Source: Endomicrobiia bacterium (GTDB taxonomy: Bacteria; Elusimicrobiota; Endomicrobiia; DTEH01). Taken from it: a stretch of DNA of 37,933 bases. The first letter of the stretch is position 1. Every line of letters starts with the position of its first letter. The notes beneath the pieces are model-generated. The model was not told the origin of the DNA. It was given only the letters and a program-made list of their open reading frames with translations, and did no database searches. Shown piece after piece: positions 1-15,000 of this stretch. Made by a program: the position numbers and the translations under genes. The stretch spans positions 1 to 37,933 of the forward strand of contig JANXDG010000020.1 of NCBI GenBank assembly GCA_025059805.1. The letters are read 5' to 3'.

Positions 1-1
1 T

Positions 2-3000
2 TACTATAACGGTACTGCTGGACAAATTCAGTACCGTGTATGGTCGTCAACTTCACAAAGTTGGGTTATCGGTCCTACAAATTTTATTCTCAGCGGTATT
101 ACAGGTGCTATATATTGGGTACGGCTTGAACCACGACCTAACTCAAACCAAGTTATGCTTGCAGTACTTGATGGTAATGCTGACATATTCTGTGCTTTAT
201 GGGATGGTGATACAAACCAGTTTTTGTCAGTTTCAACTTATGTTGCAACGACGGAAGCTGGTACAGCTTTGTATCAATGTTTTGACCTTGCTTGGGAAAC
301 ACAAAATCAAAGATGTATGATACTACATGGCAATGTTTCTGGAACAATATATAGATCATACTATTCTCTATGGTCGTCAACAGCGTCACAGTGGGTAGCA
401 AGATTTGTTCAAGGTCCTGCTCATACTGTAGAAAATTTAAGGTATTGGATAAAACTTTCTGCTGACCCAAGACAAAATTCAAATTATATTGCAATGACAA
501 CAGTTGATGCTGGTAATGACTGGAACGTATGTATTTGGAATGGTACCTCGTGGGGGAGCTGTCCTGCTGCTGACCAGACAATAGAGACAGGAGCAAGAAG
601 GTCAACTGATGTTTCATGGGAGAGTAATTCTGGCAGATGTATGGTTGTCGCTGGTGATCAAAACTCGAGGGAAATATCTTTTATTGCATGGTCAGAAACT
701 TTAGGCTGGCATGATCCAACCACAGGTAATTCAACCACTCCTTCAGCAGCACCAAAGACACCAGCAGGAACCTTAGCACTTTTAGGTGATATAAACTGGC
801 TTGGGTTAGTCTCAGATCCTAACCAGAACACAATGATTTGCTATATTATAGATCAAGCATCAGATTTAACTACTATTAACTGGACAGGTTCTGGCTGGAC
901 TACTAAAGCAATACATGAAACCAGTGTTTCGGATGCAACCCGTGAATGTACTTCTTTAGCGTTTGACAGGCATGATAGAATACCTCCAACTTATGTTGAT
1001 TACCAAACAGGAGATAACACATGGAGAAGAATAAATAATGGTACGTATGATGTTAGATTTTATGACACTGGTGGTTCGTATTTAAATAAATTTCAAGTTA
1101 AAGCTACCGTTGGTACTTCTGAAACATCACCAACAATTTTAAATTGGACTGATAACTTTGTTTTCCCTGCTTATACCACTTACTATGTTACACCTTGGCA
1201 GTTCACTGATACAATATGGAATAGTCTAAGGGAAGGTGTAAACTATATTCATTTAAAAATCTTTGATGGTGCTGGTAATAGTACGATTGCTGAGAATGTG
1301 TTTTTTGTAAGGAAAGATACCACATCGCCATCAGTACCTATATTGACAAGTCCTGTAAACGCTTCGGTGACAAATCAGGTTGAGTTAACTTTTAGTTGGC
1401 AACCTTCAAGTGATTTAAGTTCTGGTATTTCAGGTTATGAGTTTTATATTTCAACAACACCTGGTTTTTCTGTGTTTACATCTTCAGCGTTTTCCAATAC
1501 TAATTCCGTAGTGGTTAGTCTAAACCAAGGTGTATATTTTTGGCGTGTTCGTGCAGTGGATAACGCTTTAAATTATTCAGGTTGGTCAACAACATGGAGT
1601 GTGACTTTAGATATAACTAAACCTGTAATTATAAACAATGTGGTAGGAGATTTCATATGGCGAAATTCTACAGGTACAACATACGATGTAAACTTTTATG
1701 ACGAACTTTCAAAACTTGCAACTTGTTATTATCGTGTATGGTCATCTACAGGACAAACAGGAACATTACTGGTCAACTGGACACCAATAAATACTCTCTT
1801 GATAAATGCAACATATTATGAGACAGATTGGTCAATTTCTGTCTCATCTTGGATGTTATTACAAAACGGAACAAATTATGTAACAGTTCGTGCTGACGAT
1901 TTAGCAGGTAATACTTCAGTATGGATAGACGCATTTTTTGTAAGGAAAGATGTAGTATCACCAACAGTTCCTGTTTTAACTTTTCCATTAAACGGTTATG
2001 TAACAAATCAAGTACAAATTACCTTTTTATGGCAGGTTTCTACTGATACACATTCAGGAATATCTGGTTATGAATTTTATATTTCTACAACTTCTGATTT
2101 TGTTGTATTTGTTTCGTCTGAATATTGTTTAATAAATCAAACTGTTAAAAATTTGTCTGAAGGTGTGTATTTTTGGCGTGTACGAGCAAAAGATGTAGCT
2201 GGTAATTATTCAACATACAGTTCAAGCTATACATTAATTATAGACACTACTGCACCAACAGGTCCTATCTTGTTATCACCACCATCTGGTAGTTATACAA
2301 ATAATTCAACACCAGCTTTTGACTGGCAAGATGTAGAAGAAGCGTCTGCTTATGAACTTTATATATCAACAGATCCATATTTTAGTTTAACACAAGAAGT
2401 AGTTACAATTACCACTTCATATCATACAACCACAGGTTTACCCTCGGGAAAGTATTACTGGAAAGTACGTGCAAGAGATATTGCATACAATTATTCTATC
2501 TGGAGTTCTACATGGGAAATAACGATTGATACCGTAACTCCAAGAATACAAAATAATATAATTGGTGGAATTACAATATGGTACAACTTGGCACCACAAA
2601 ATGTCATAGACATAGACTTTTATGATGATATTTCAGCAGGATATCTTACATCTGGTAAAATTGACCGTATTCAATATAAGGTTCATACATTACCATTTGA
2701 AGGCGGAAACTTAATAATTTCTTGGAAGGATATTGTAGGACCAAATTATAACTTAACATCATACACGACAAATTTTGGCATACTAGAATCTGACTTCTCT
2801 CTTTTACAAAACGGAACAAATTATTTCAGTTTGAAAGTCATAGATTTAGCAGGTAATACTTCTGTTTGGATTGATGCTTTTGTAATATTGAAAGATGTTG
2901 TAGCTCCTACAGTGAACGATTTACAAGAAGGCGATTTTACCTGGCGGAACTCGTCAGGTACAACATATAATGTATATTTTAACGATACCGGTGGTTCAAT

Positions 3001-6000
3001 GTTAAATAAATTTCAAGTTAGGATATCTACATTAATTACTGGAACATATTCAGTAGTAGATTGGACTGATTTAGTAACAAACATAAATTTATCTTATTAC
3101 GATACAAGTTGGTGTTTAACAGAAGATATGTGGCAACTTCTTTTTGAAGGAACTACCAATTATGTTTCTGTACGCGTCTATGATACCGCAGGCAATAGTA
3201 CTACGGTTAATAATGTTTTCTTTGTTTTAAAAGATATAACTCCACCGAGATGTGTTGATAATGAAACAACTGATCGTGGATGGCTCACTTCAAACCCAGC
3301 TGCTATATGGGATGTAGATTTTTATGACGATCCAGTTCTTAACAGAGAACCAGGATGTTCAAAATTAAACAATATATTCTATAGAGCAAGAAGTTCTACT
3401 GGTGGTGTAATAATAGACTGGTATCCTATTGCTACAAGTTTGAATACGACATATTATATGTCAAATTTTGCAGTAGATTTTGATAGTCTGTTAGGGGGAA
3501 TAAATTACATAGATGTTTTAGCTGTAGATTTTGCAAATAATACAACAACTTTTATGAACGCGTTTGTTGTTAAAAAAGACACGACAGTGCCTTCTATAAT
3601 TGTAAACTTTGATACCACAACAGTTTCTTGGATCAACACATCACAATTTTATGATGTTGACTTTTATTCAACAGGTCCTAACCCATTATTTAATATCCAA
3701 TACACAGTATATACAGGACCTAACTTTACTGGCGAGTTGAAAAAACCATGGACGGATATATTATCTCCGCCAGTTAATCTTTATTCATTTACGGCCAACT
3801 GGAGTGTAGATTTTGCTGCGTTACAAAACGGTGGTACAAACTATGTTTCGTTAAGAACATGGTGTATCTCAGGTTCTACTAGGACTGCGATTGACGCATT
3901 TAGAATATTCAAGGATATTTCAAAACCGTTAATAGTTGACAATGTCACTGGAGATGATACTGTATGGAGATCTTCAAATGTTGCAACATATGATGTTGAC
4001 TTTTTTGATAATCCATGGAACGGTTCTGGTATAAGTAAGTTTCAATTAAAAGTAACATCTTGTTCTCATCAGACAGGTTTGGTATATCAGGACTGGGCCG
4101 ATGAAAAACTTAACATTGGTACAACTTATTATGTAGCCAATTGGGGTATAAAATGGGAGACATTTCAAAATATGCAGGAAGGTATTAATTATGTTTCAGC
4201 AAGAGTTTTTGACAATGCTGGGAATAATTTTGAACTTTCGGATATTTTCTTTGTTCTAAAAGATACTACTCCACCTACAATTACAAACTTGCAAACAGGT
4301 GATAATGTATGGCGTAATACAAACAGTGGGGTATACAATGTTGACTTTGCTGACAGTGGCGGGTCAAAACTTTCAAGGTTTGAAGTTTCTGCTTCAACTT
4401 CTATTTATTACATAGAGGGTAATGAACTAATCAGCTGGACAACTGCACAATCAGCAATAAATTCTGACACCTATGTTACGGATTGGTCATTACCGCAAAT
4501 TTTATGGCAAGCATTGGTATCCTATACTACAAATTATATCTTTATTCGTGTATTTGACAATTCTGTACCATCAAATTCATCTACTACGTTCAATTATTCA
4601 TTTTATGTGTTGAAAGACACTGTCCCACCAAGAATAATAAATAATCAGCAAGATTTTGGCTGGTTAAAAGAAACACCAAACAATATAAATATTGATTTTG
4701 AAGAACAAATACCTCAACATTGTTCAAAACTTACTGTAGCAGAGTGGACTTCATACACAGGAGCAAATCAAACAGGTCAACAAGTTGTTGACTGGATTAA
4801 GATTTTTAGTAACGACCAAGGTATTAACGCCTACTATACTAACTGGGATATAGGTATTGATACTTTTTCATTACTTGTCGCTGGGACAAATTATATTACG
4901 ATTCGTTGTAGTGATATTGCTGGGAATACAACTTCGTTAATTGACGCTTTTGTAATTAGAAAAGATACAATACCGCCTTCAGTGCCTGTTTTAGTTTCAC
5001 CTGGGAACAATATTGCTTTGAATTATTTAGATATAAGTTTTAACTGGCAGGCGTCAACTGATTTTGGTTCAGGTGTTGAAGGGTATGAGTTTTATATTTC
5101 AACAACTTCTGATTTTTCAGTGTTTATATCTTCAAAATTTACTCATTTGCAATCTGTAACTTATAATCTGCAGTCTGGTAAATATTATTGGCGTGTCCGT
5201 GCTAAGGATAAAGTTAATAATTTCTCTTCATATTCATCAATTTATACAATTATAATAGATACAGTTCCACCATATTCTGTTGATGAACAGGATGATATAT
5301 ATGCAAAATGTCAGTCAGATTTGAACAATATAAAGGTTAAATTTTATGATACACTTGCTGGGTTAAATAAAATTCAATACCGTGTTGCACCATCGGCTAA
5401 TAATCCGCCTGAATATGTTATTGACTGGACGAATATAGCACAACCACCCGTCGGTACAACATATTACATACAGCCATGGTCAATACCATTCGGTGTTCTT
5501 CCAAATCAAGCAACATCGTATGTTTCTGTTTATATAACTGATCTTGCTGGTAACACATCTGAATATATTGATGTGTTCTTAATCTATAAGGAAGCAGCTG
5601 GTCCTGAAATTATAGATAACCAACCAGGGGATGATAATTGGAGGAATACTCTTTCAGGTGTTTATTACAATGTTGGATTTAGGTCAAACTCTGGATACGT
5701 ACTTGATAAGTTCTTAATAAGTGTTACAACAACGACTGATGGTAGTGGTGTACAATATACAAGTTGGTCCATAATTACTTCTGGTATAAATACTGTAATA
5801 TATGATACACCTTGGCAGATACAACCTGATGAATATTTCTTTAACAGATGGCCACAGGGGAAAAACTATGTCCACATAAGAGTTTTTGATGTATTGGGTA
5901 CTTCATCTACTCTTTTTGCAGCATTTTATGTTTTAAAAGACACAGCCTCGCCTATAGTTGAAGATTTGCAGGAAGATGTAACATATTTTACAAACATCGG

Positions 6001-9000
6001 TGGTACTAAATACAACGTTGACTTTGTAGATTTAGGTGTTGGTGTAACAACAGCACAGTATATAATTTCATATTCGTCAACTGATGTTGAAAATACTAAA
6101 TTATCTAACTGGATAAACATTTTTGTCAGTACGCCACAACAAGTATATACATTTGATTGGGAGTTAAATTTTGACCTTTTACAAGAATGGGCAACAAATT
6201 ATATATCAGTAAGATGTTTTGATGGTTTAGGACATTCAACAGGACCAATCTATGTCTTCTATGTTCTGAAAGATACCACACCACCAACTATCCCAAGTTT
6301 AATTTCACCAATAAATAACGAATTAACCTCTCAACAGATTATAGATTTCAGTTGGAATATTTCAAATGATACTCGTTCAGGAGTTGATTTTTACATTCTT
6401 GAAGTTTCAACAGTAACAACTTTTACATCTTTGTATTATTCTTCAAAAACAGTTTATACGACACTAAGTTCTGTATTGGTTGAAACGAATACATATTATT
6501 GGCGAGTAAGATGTTTAGATAAAGCAGGAAATAGTTCTGGTTATCAAATATATACAGTTAAAGTTGACACTATTGGGCCGAATACACCGTTACTTGTTTC
6601 ACCACTTAATAATTCTGTAACAAATCAGTTAAACATTACATTTGTTTGGAGTACAGTTGTAGATATAGGTCCTGCTGGTGTAGATGGTTACGAGTTTTAT
6701 ATTTCTACAAGTTCAGATTTTTCTGTATTTATATCTTCTTATTTTACTGTAAGTTCGTCGCTGTTAATTACTTTACCACAGCAGGGGTACTATTATTGGC
6801 GTGTCCGTGCAAAAGATAAGATTGGTAATTATTCATCCTATAGCCAGTTCTATACACTTATTGTTGATACTTCACCACCAACAGTTTCAGGATCAGACAC
6901 TTCAGGTACAACAGATACAACATGGAGAAATACGGCAAAACCAGGCGGTTATAATGTTAATTTTCATGATCCGTACGCGTTGCTTAAAGATGCTTGGTAT
7001 TGCGTATCAACAAATACATTTGCACAACCACCACTTGTCATAAGTTGGACACCTATATTTTCAAACCTAAACCAACCTAATTATTTTACAAACTGGTCAA
7101 TTAACTTTGGATTACTTGTTGAAGGAACAACTAATTATGTTTCAGTAAGAGTACAGGATAATCTTTTACAATTGGCAACATATTACGATTTATTTTTCGT
7201 ATTAAAAGATATTACTAAACCAACAATTGTTAATAACCTTCCTTCAGGGTTTGATAGCACTTGGAGAAATACTAATCCTGGTGGGATCTATGATATTGAT
7301 TTTTATGATTTAGGCGGGTCAAAACTTGCAAAAGTACAAACAAAAGTTATGACTGGAAGTTTATTTTCTGGTGCAACAGTTTGGGATTGGGATGACAATA
7401 TATTAGATATTAATACCACTTATTATATTACTAACTGGGGGATTAATTTTGCTAACCTGCGGGAAGGGAAAAACTATGTCTCAGTTAGGGTTTATGATAA
7501 TGCTACTAATTTTGCAACTTTAACTGACGCATTTTTTGTATTAAAAGATACCACAGTTCCAGTAATAACTAAAGGAATGTGGGAAGAAAACGTTTGGTAT
7601 GCATACCCGCCAACTGTAGATATTGATTTTAATGACGCAAGTTCAGGTTCGGGTGTGCAAAAATTTGACATAATTGTTTCAACTGATGAAAATAAAGGGT
7701 TTAACCTTCCAATAATTCCTTGGACAACCGTATTAACTACAAATACCTACTCATATACACAAAACTGGCAAATTCCGCAGTCAGTATTTGACGCTATGGT
7801 TTCAGGTGTGACAAACTACTGCTGGGTAAGAGTGTTTGATTTTGCTGGTAATGTTTCAACTTCAAGCTGGTATTTTATGGTGAAAAAAGACACTGCTGGT
7901 GTTGAAATAGTTGATAATGAACCGATTGGCGAGGATAATATTTGGAGAAACAATCCATATGAAAGAGAATATAATATAGATTTTTACTCACTTGGTGTAT
8001 CAAAATTATTATCCGCCCAATATATTGCTTATCCTTTACCTAATATGACAGGTGATAAACTTTTTGACTGGACGACGATACCTAACTTTGTATCAGGCAC
8101 GACATATTATGATACAAACTGGATGATTGATCCTAATAATTTTAGTAAACTTATTGATGGTACAACAAATTATATCTCAGTAAGATGTTGGAACGAAGCA
8201 GGTTCAACAAAAGTAGTCACTGATGTTTTCTTTGTAAAAAAAGACACAACAGCACCATCTGTTAGTAGTTTAATATCGCCAGTTAACGCTTCAGCAACAA
8301 ATCAATTTATGATAAATTTTGTCTGGAATGTTTTTATAGATTTAGCATCAGGTACATCAAGTTATCTTTTACAAATTTCAACAAGTGAAGATTTTAGTTT
8401 TGAAACTTATTCTGCTACGACTTCGTTAACTTCTCACACTTCTTTATTGTTAGAACAGTCAACTTACTACTGGCGTGTCCGTGCAAGTGATTATGCGAAG
8501 AATGTTTCTAATTGGTCTTCTGTATGGTCTGTACAGGTTGATACTACTTCGCCACCTGCGGTTTCCTTAATTGAACCTGAGAATAATCTTACAACGAATT
8601 ATGTTCAACAAACATTTTTGTGGTCATCAGTTTCTGATTTAGGTCCTGCAGGATTCTCTCATTATAGGATAGAAATTTCTACTGTGTCAGATTTTATATC
8701 TTTATCGTACACAACCTCAGTTGTTACAAATTCGTTTAGTTATCAACTGTTATATTCATCAACTTATTACTGGCGTGTGTTTGCAATAGATAGAGCAAAT
8801 AATTATTCTTTAATTACTACTACATTTGTTTTAGTGGTGGATACTATACCTCCACAGGTGCCAATCTTACTTAATCCTGCAAATAACTCAGCAACAAATT
8901 ATTTAGTTTTAAATTTTGAATGGTCATCTCAAGATATAGGTCCTGCAGGTATTAAAGGATATGAATTCTATATTTCTACAACTTCAGATTTTTCAGTATT

Positions 9001-12000
9001 CATTTCATCAAAATTTATACAGAGCAACAAATATGAACAGGAATTATCAGAAGGTGTTTATTATTGGCGTGTTCGTACATATGATAATGCTAGTAATTTC
9101 TCTTCGTACGCTTCTTATTTTACTGTTATAGTTGATACAACCTCGCCACAAACACCAGTGCTTGTTTCTCCAACAGATGATACAAGAACTAATTCTACAA
9201 ACATAACATTTCAATGGAATCCTGTTTCAGATTTTGGTCCTGCAGGTACATCATACTATAGGTTAGAAATATCTACTCAAATTTCCTTTGCGACAATATA
9301 TTTATCGTCTATTACTAACCTTCAGAGTACAAGTCATAATTTGCAGTCAGAAAATATCTATTACTGGCGAGTGACAGTGTTTGATAAAGCAGGGAACTAC
9401 TCTACTTCTACTTCATCGACAATTACCATAGATTTCTCACGCCCTACAATTGTAGATAACCAGCCAGGTGATGATATATGGCGTGTTTCAGCTGGAACTT
9501 ATTACAATGTTCAATTTTATGATGAACCACAAACAACAAGTGCAGGTTTAGCCTATGCAGAATATAGTGTTTACTCTTCCACTACACCGTTAGGTTTACC
9601 TTCTGGAGTACAACTTGTCAACTGGCAAAGAATATTTGAATATAGTTTACCTCAAAGGACAACCTATTACACATTACTGTGGACATTACCAGACTCTGTA
9701 TTTAGTTCATTGCAGCAAGGTTATAATTTTGTCTTTGTCAGATGTACGGATTTGGCTGGTAATACATCAAATTATGCAACATATGTTTTCTATGTAAAAA
9801 AAGACACTGCAACTCCTACAGTTGTTAGTTACGAACCTCAGATACCATCTTGGGATAACACCCAAAGATTACATAATGTTGACTTTTATGATTATGAGAG
9901 TGGATTAAAGTTAGCATCTTATACAGTTTATTCACAGACAGACCAGCAAGGTTTACAACTTATCCCATGGAATACAGTATTTGTTTTAACACCAGCACAA
10001 AATGTTTATACTACCGATTGGTATATAAACTTTAGTTTGTTACAACCTGGCACTAATTATGTGTCTATACACTGTGAGGATAATGTAGGTAATTTTGTTA
10101 TCCATAAAGACATATTTAAAGTTTTTAAAGATACCATAGCACCAAACAATATTACTGATTTAACTTCGGTCCAAGGTGTTCCAGCAGGAAGTGTAAAATT
10201 ACAATGGACCTCGCCTTCAGATGATACAGTGTGCGATCCAAATAATATAAAATTAAAAAATTATTTAGTGAAATACAAAACTTCATCTTTTGTTAACAGA
10301 GACGATTTTCTATTGACAGGGACAACTTTTTATGTTTCTTCGCCATCAGAACCTTCTAAAACAGAAACTGTAACTATCACAGGTTTAGTTGAAGGTACAA
10401 CATATTGGATAGGTGTATTACCGCAAGATAAAGCAAATAATTATTCTCTACTTGTTGCTACAACATCAAACTGGGCAAAAAGGATTTCTCCTGCGAAGAT
10501 CACAACACTTACAGGCTTTGCATCTGATACTTTAGATCCTGCAGAAGTTGAACTATCTTGGATTTCCGTAGGTGATGATGATTATGAAGGCCAAGCAAGT
10601 GGGTATGTCATAAAATATGCTACATATCCGTTTACAGAAAGTATGTGGGATTCTTTAAACGAATATCCACAATCCTGGCTACCTAAACCTGCAGGACAAT
10701 TAGAGTCTTATATACTTTTAATGCCCCAACCGAATACCACATATTATTTTGCAATAAAGGTTTATGATGATGCACAACCTACTGCTAATTATTCTGTTAT
10801 GTCAAACACAGTTGCTGTATGTTCACGTCCAAGAGGTCCCGCTGACGGTATACTTGTGTACGCAGAAGGTTCTGTTTCAAATCCGAGATACTATAATACT
10901 ACTTCAGCAGGCGCTTCTTGGACAGGACCGTATAACGCTAATACAACAGCAGCTAATATAAACTGGGTTGTCTTACGTGCATGTAATATATTGCGGAACG
11001 AAAAACTTCTTGCTACACTTTCTTCAAACGGAGCAATATATATACAAAGGTATGACGGTACAACAGGGAATTGGTCAACACCAGAATTGTTAACAATTAT
11101 AGATCCATCAAACGCTGCGTATAGATGTGTAGACATTGCTTATGAACAAAATTCTGCACGAGCATTAGTTGTTTTCAGTTCAGGTTCGCTTACAGGACAG
11201 GTATGGTATAGAATTTGGTCATCTACTGCAAACTTTTGGGTTTCACCATCATTACAACTTACAATTCCTCAATCAACAGGTTTTGTTAGATGGGTAAGGT
11301 TAGAACCAAGACCTGCAACTGATGAAATTATGCTTGTATTTTTAGATTCTAACAACGACATATTCGCATACAGATGGAATGGTTCTTCTTGGGTTAACAA
11401 TCAACAACTTACAATTAATGCCTATACTTCTTTATATCAATGTTTTGATATTGCATGGGAAAACACCCGTGGTAACTGTATAATTTTGTGGGGTGAAGGA
11501 ACAGCAACAAGATATGCTATGTGGTCATCTACAGCATCAATTTGGATAAGTACGAACATTGCCGGTCCTAATATAGCTTCTACTACAGGTGCAACATGGA
11601 TAAAACTTGTTTCTGACAGAACATCTGGTTCTGACAGAATAGCAATGTGTAGTTTAGATGCTGATTCTGACTGGAATGTAGCGATATGGCAGCAGTTTAG
11701 TTCTAGTTATTCTTGGACTTCGCCAAGGGAACTTTCAGCAACTATGGATGCAATTAATACTCGTCTTGTAGACATTGCTTGGGAGAAAGATACAGGGAGA
11801 TGTATTACTGTAGGTGTTCTTTTAGCAACACCTGCGAGGTACCCCAACTATAGTATTTGGACATCTGCTTCTGGTTGGTCAACTTTGGTACAAGATACTG
11901 GTTACGATCTAGGTGCAAACACTGATCTTAGATGGTTACAACTTATCCATGATCCAAATTCTAACAAAATGGTTTTACTTGGTGCAAATGCAGCATCTGC

Positions 12001-15000
12001 TGGTTCTGTATCTTTAAGGACGAGAACTTGGTCTGGTAGTAGTTGGGTTGGAGGTACAGCATTAACTTCTTTAGGTTCAACTAACGCGTATGAATTTTTT
12101 ATGCTTGCTTTAGATTTGCATGATATTATCCCGCCAACTTTTGTTGACGCACAGATAGGTGATGATATTTGGAGGTCAACTAATAATGCTACCTACAAAG
12201 TATACTTTTATGATACCGGCGGGTCTAAATTATCAAGAATACAAACACAACTTGCAACGGGTCCTAATAACAGTGGAATTTATAGAAGTTGGGCTAATGA
12301 AATAATCGGTCTTAATACTGAACAGTACACAACAGATTGGTCATTTTCAGAACAAACATGGCAACAACTTTTACAAGGACAAAGTTATGTTTCACTAAGA
12401 ATCTTTGACGGAGCAGGAAACTATACAATACTACAAGATGCGTTTTATGTTAAAAAAGATACTCAACCACCACAAATTGTAAATAATCTTCCATCTGATA
12501 GTTTTGCTACTTGGTATAATGTCAATCTTGGAAATGTTATAGACATTGATTTTTATGACCAAACAGGGTTGTCATTACTTGCAACTGCTTATTATATTAC
12601 AACTGTCTCAACTTCTCCTGTATTCACATATTCTGCTAACAGAACAAGTTACATTTCAAACTGGGGAATAAACACCTCTGATTGGAATCTTTTACCTACA
12701 GGGACAAATTATTTTATAGTAAGATGTTTTGATGTTGCGGGTAATAAATCCGAGATTATAAACGCATTCAAAATATTAAAAGATACGATACCACCACAGC
12801 AAGTAAACGATTTATTTGCTGAAGCAGGACCAGTGTATGGTAGTATAAAACTTACCTGGAGTAAACCACAGGATAGTGGTAGTGGTGTTGAACTTTATGA
12901 AATTTATTATTCCACTTATGAAAATTTTGATATCTCATCAACGATTATATCTTACGCAACCTTATCAACTTCTGAGACGCTTGTTTTAACAAACTTAAAT
13001 GTAGATACAACATATTATTTCCGTTTAAGAACAAGAGATAAAGTATCTATACCACCAAATCAGTACTATAACTGGTCAGTAGTATCAAACACTTCGTTCT
13101 GTAAACCTCAAAAGGGTAACATATGGATAAATGAAATCTACGCATATGGTTCTGCTGGTAATGATTGGATAGAATTATATAATAACTTGCAAAGTACAGT
13201 ATCGCTTACTGGATGGCAACTTAAATATGCTGGCAATACAATTTGGACTGGTAGCAGTAATGATAAGATAGAACCGTTAGGTTGTTTTGTAATCACTGGG
13301 TTGAACCTAAATCATACTATTTCAGGCGATATTGTGTTGTTAACGAATACAGGACTACAGGTTAATAAAGTTATCTATCCTGCACATAGTCAAGTTGTAT
13401 CTTATTCAAGGATAACAGATGGTAATTTATCATATTTTGAATTTGACCCGACACCTACGCAAGGGGTGAAAAATCAAACTGAAGAGTATACTCAGATAAA
13501 AATTAACGAAGTACATTATTCGTCAAACGAACAATTTATTGAATTATTTAACATATCTTATGTTTCAACAATTACTTTTAGCGGATATTTAAGAAATTCT
13601 AGTAATAAACCGTTCAAGTTTACAAGGAAACTTTATCCACGAGGTTTTGCAATGATTGATTTCTCGTCGGTAGATGAAGATGGATATACTTTCTTTGATA
13701 AATTTGGTACTCTTGGTTTAAATTCATATTCAGATTTTGTTGTCTTAGAATCGTCTAATGGACAAATCATTGATCGTATAACATATCAGTATGGTACAAG
13801 TTATTTGTATAGAAACGAAATAGCACAATATGTTTCCTACCTAAACTCGCAGGTTGGTAATGTTGCTAATGATAAGTCTCTATCTCGTACAATTGACGGT
13901 GTTGATAGCGATATTGACAGCATAGATTTTGCTATTTCTTCAAAATCCTATGGAGCAAGAAATATCCAGCCAACTTTACCAATGAATTATGTATTATATC
14001 CACAAAATAACACTGTTCTACCACGAAGGTTTAAGTTTGAAGTTCAACTTTCAACTAACTATTCTTCTGGGTTTAACAATACATTGTGGTTTATCCGTAC
14101 AGGCGGAGCGAACGATACTCGTTCACCGCATCAGTTTAGGTTACAAGAATTTGGTATAAACATATCCTCTGCAATGGTTATGCAGATGATAAAACATATT
14201 GGTGCTGACCTAAAAGATGTGGATGGCTACAGTTTATCAACAGCAACTATATATAAAGTGGTTTTAAATACAGAGAGTGATTTTGCAATTTCGCCACAGA
14301 TTGTAATTTCTACTGTAACATATGATGCTACAGTTCATAATTTAGAAGTTACACCGATAAATTTTGCTTATGCTAATGAAGACAAATATTATCCTTTATT
14401 AAGATTTAAACTTAAGAATAATTCTCCATTGTGGTCTAATCCTATCGCTTTGAAGAATTTATATTTAAAATTTTTAACCTCTGATTCACAACCGTTATCC
14501 ACAGATCAAGCAAAGTTATTGTTTAACGAGATAACATTGTTTGTAGATAATGGCGATGATGTATTCTATGTAGATTTCGATACAAATGTTATAACTACTA
14601 TTGAAAAGTCTGTGTTTTATCTTGATAATAATGGTGGACAATTGTTAGATTTAGCAATTGATGAAGTTGTCCCACAAACTACAAAAACTTACTTTCTAAC
14701 AGTTAAGATGTCTACTTCTGCAAAGGATGCTATACCTTCAACATTTAAGACAGCAATAGCCGTAGGAACGACAGATACGGTATGGATTGAAGTAAATTCT
14801 GACATAGAACAACCCTCAGAAATTATCTATAATGTAACCACTTCAACACCGGTGGTTATCCGTCCGTTGAAACCACCTTTAGGAACTCAATGGCCATATG
14901 TGTTAGAAAAACCAACAGTCATAAACAAAGTTGATCATTTTAATGGTGATATTTTTGTCTGTTGTGGAGACGGTACTTTGATTAAATTTAGTAGTAATGG

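Noticed and set aside
965-10135. CRISPR array or DNA satellite
   Set aside because: The repeats are in one long reading frame, about 280-300 bases each, and diverge at DNA level while keeping protein motifs.
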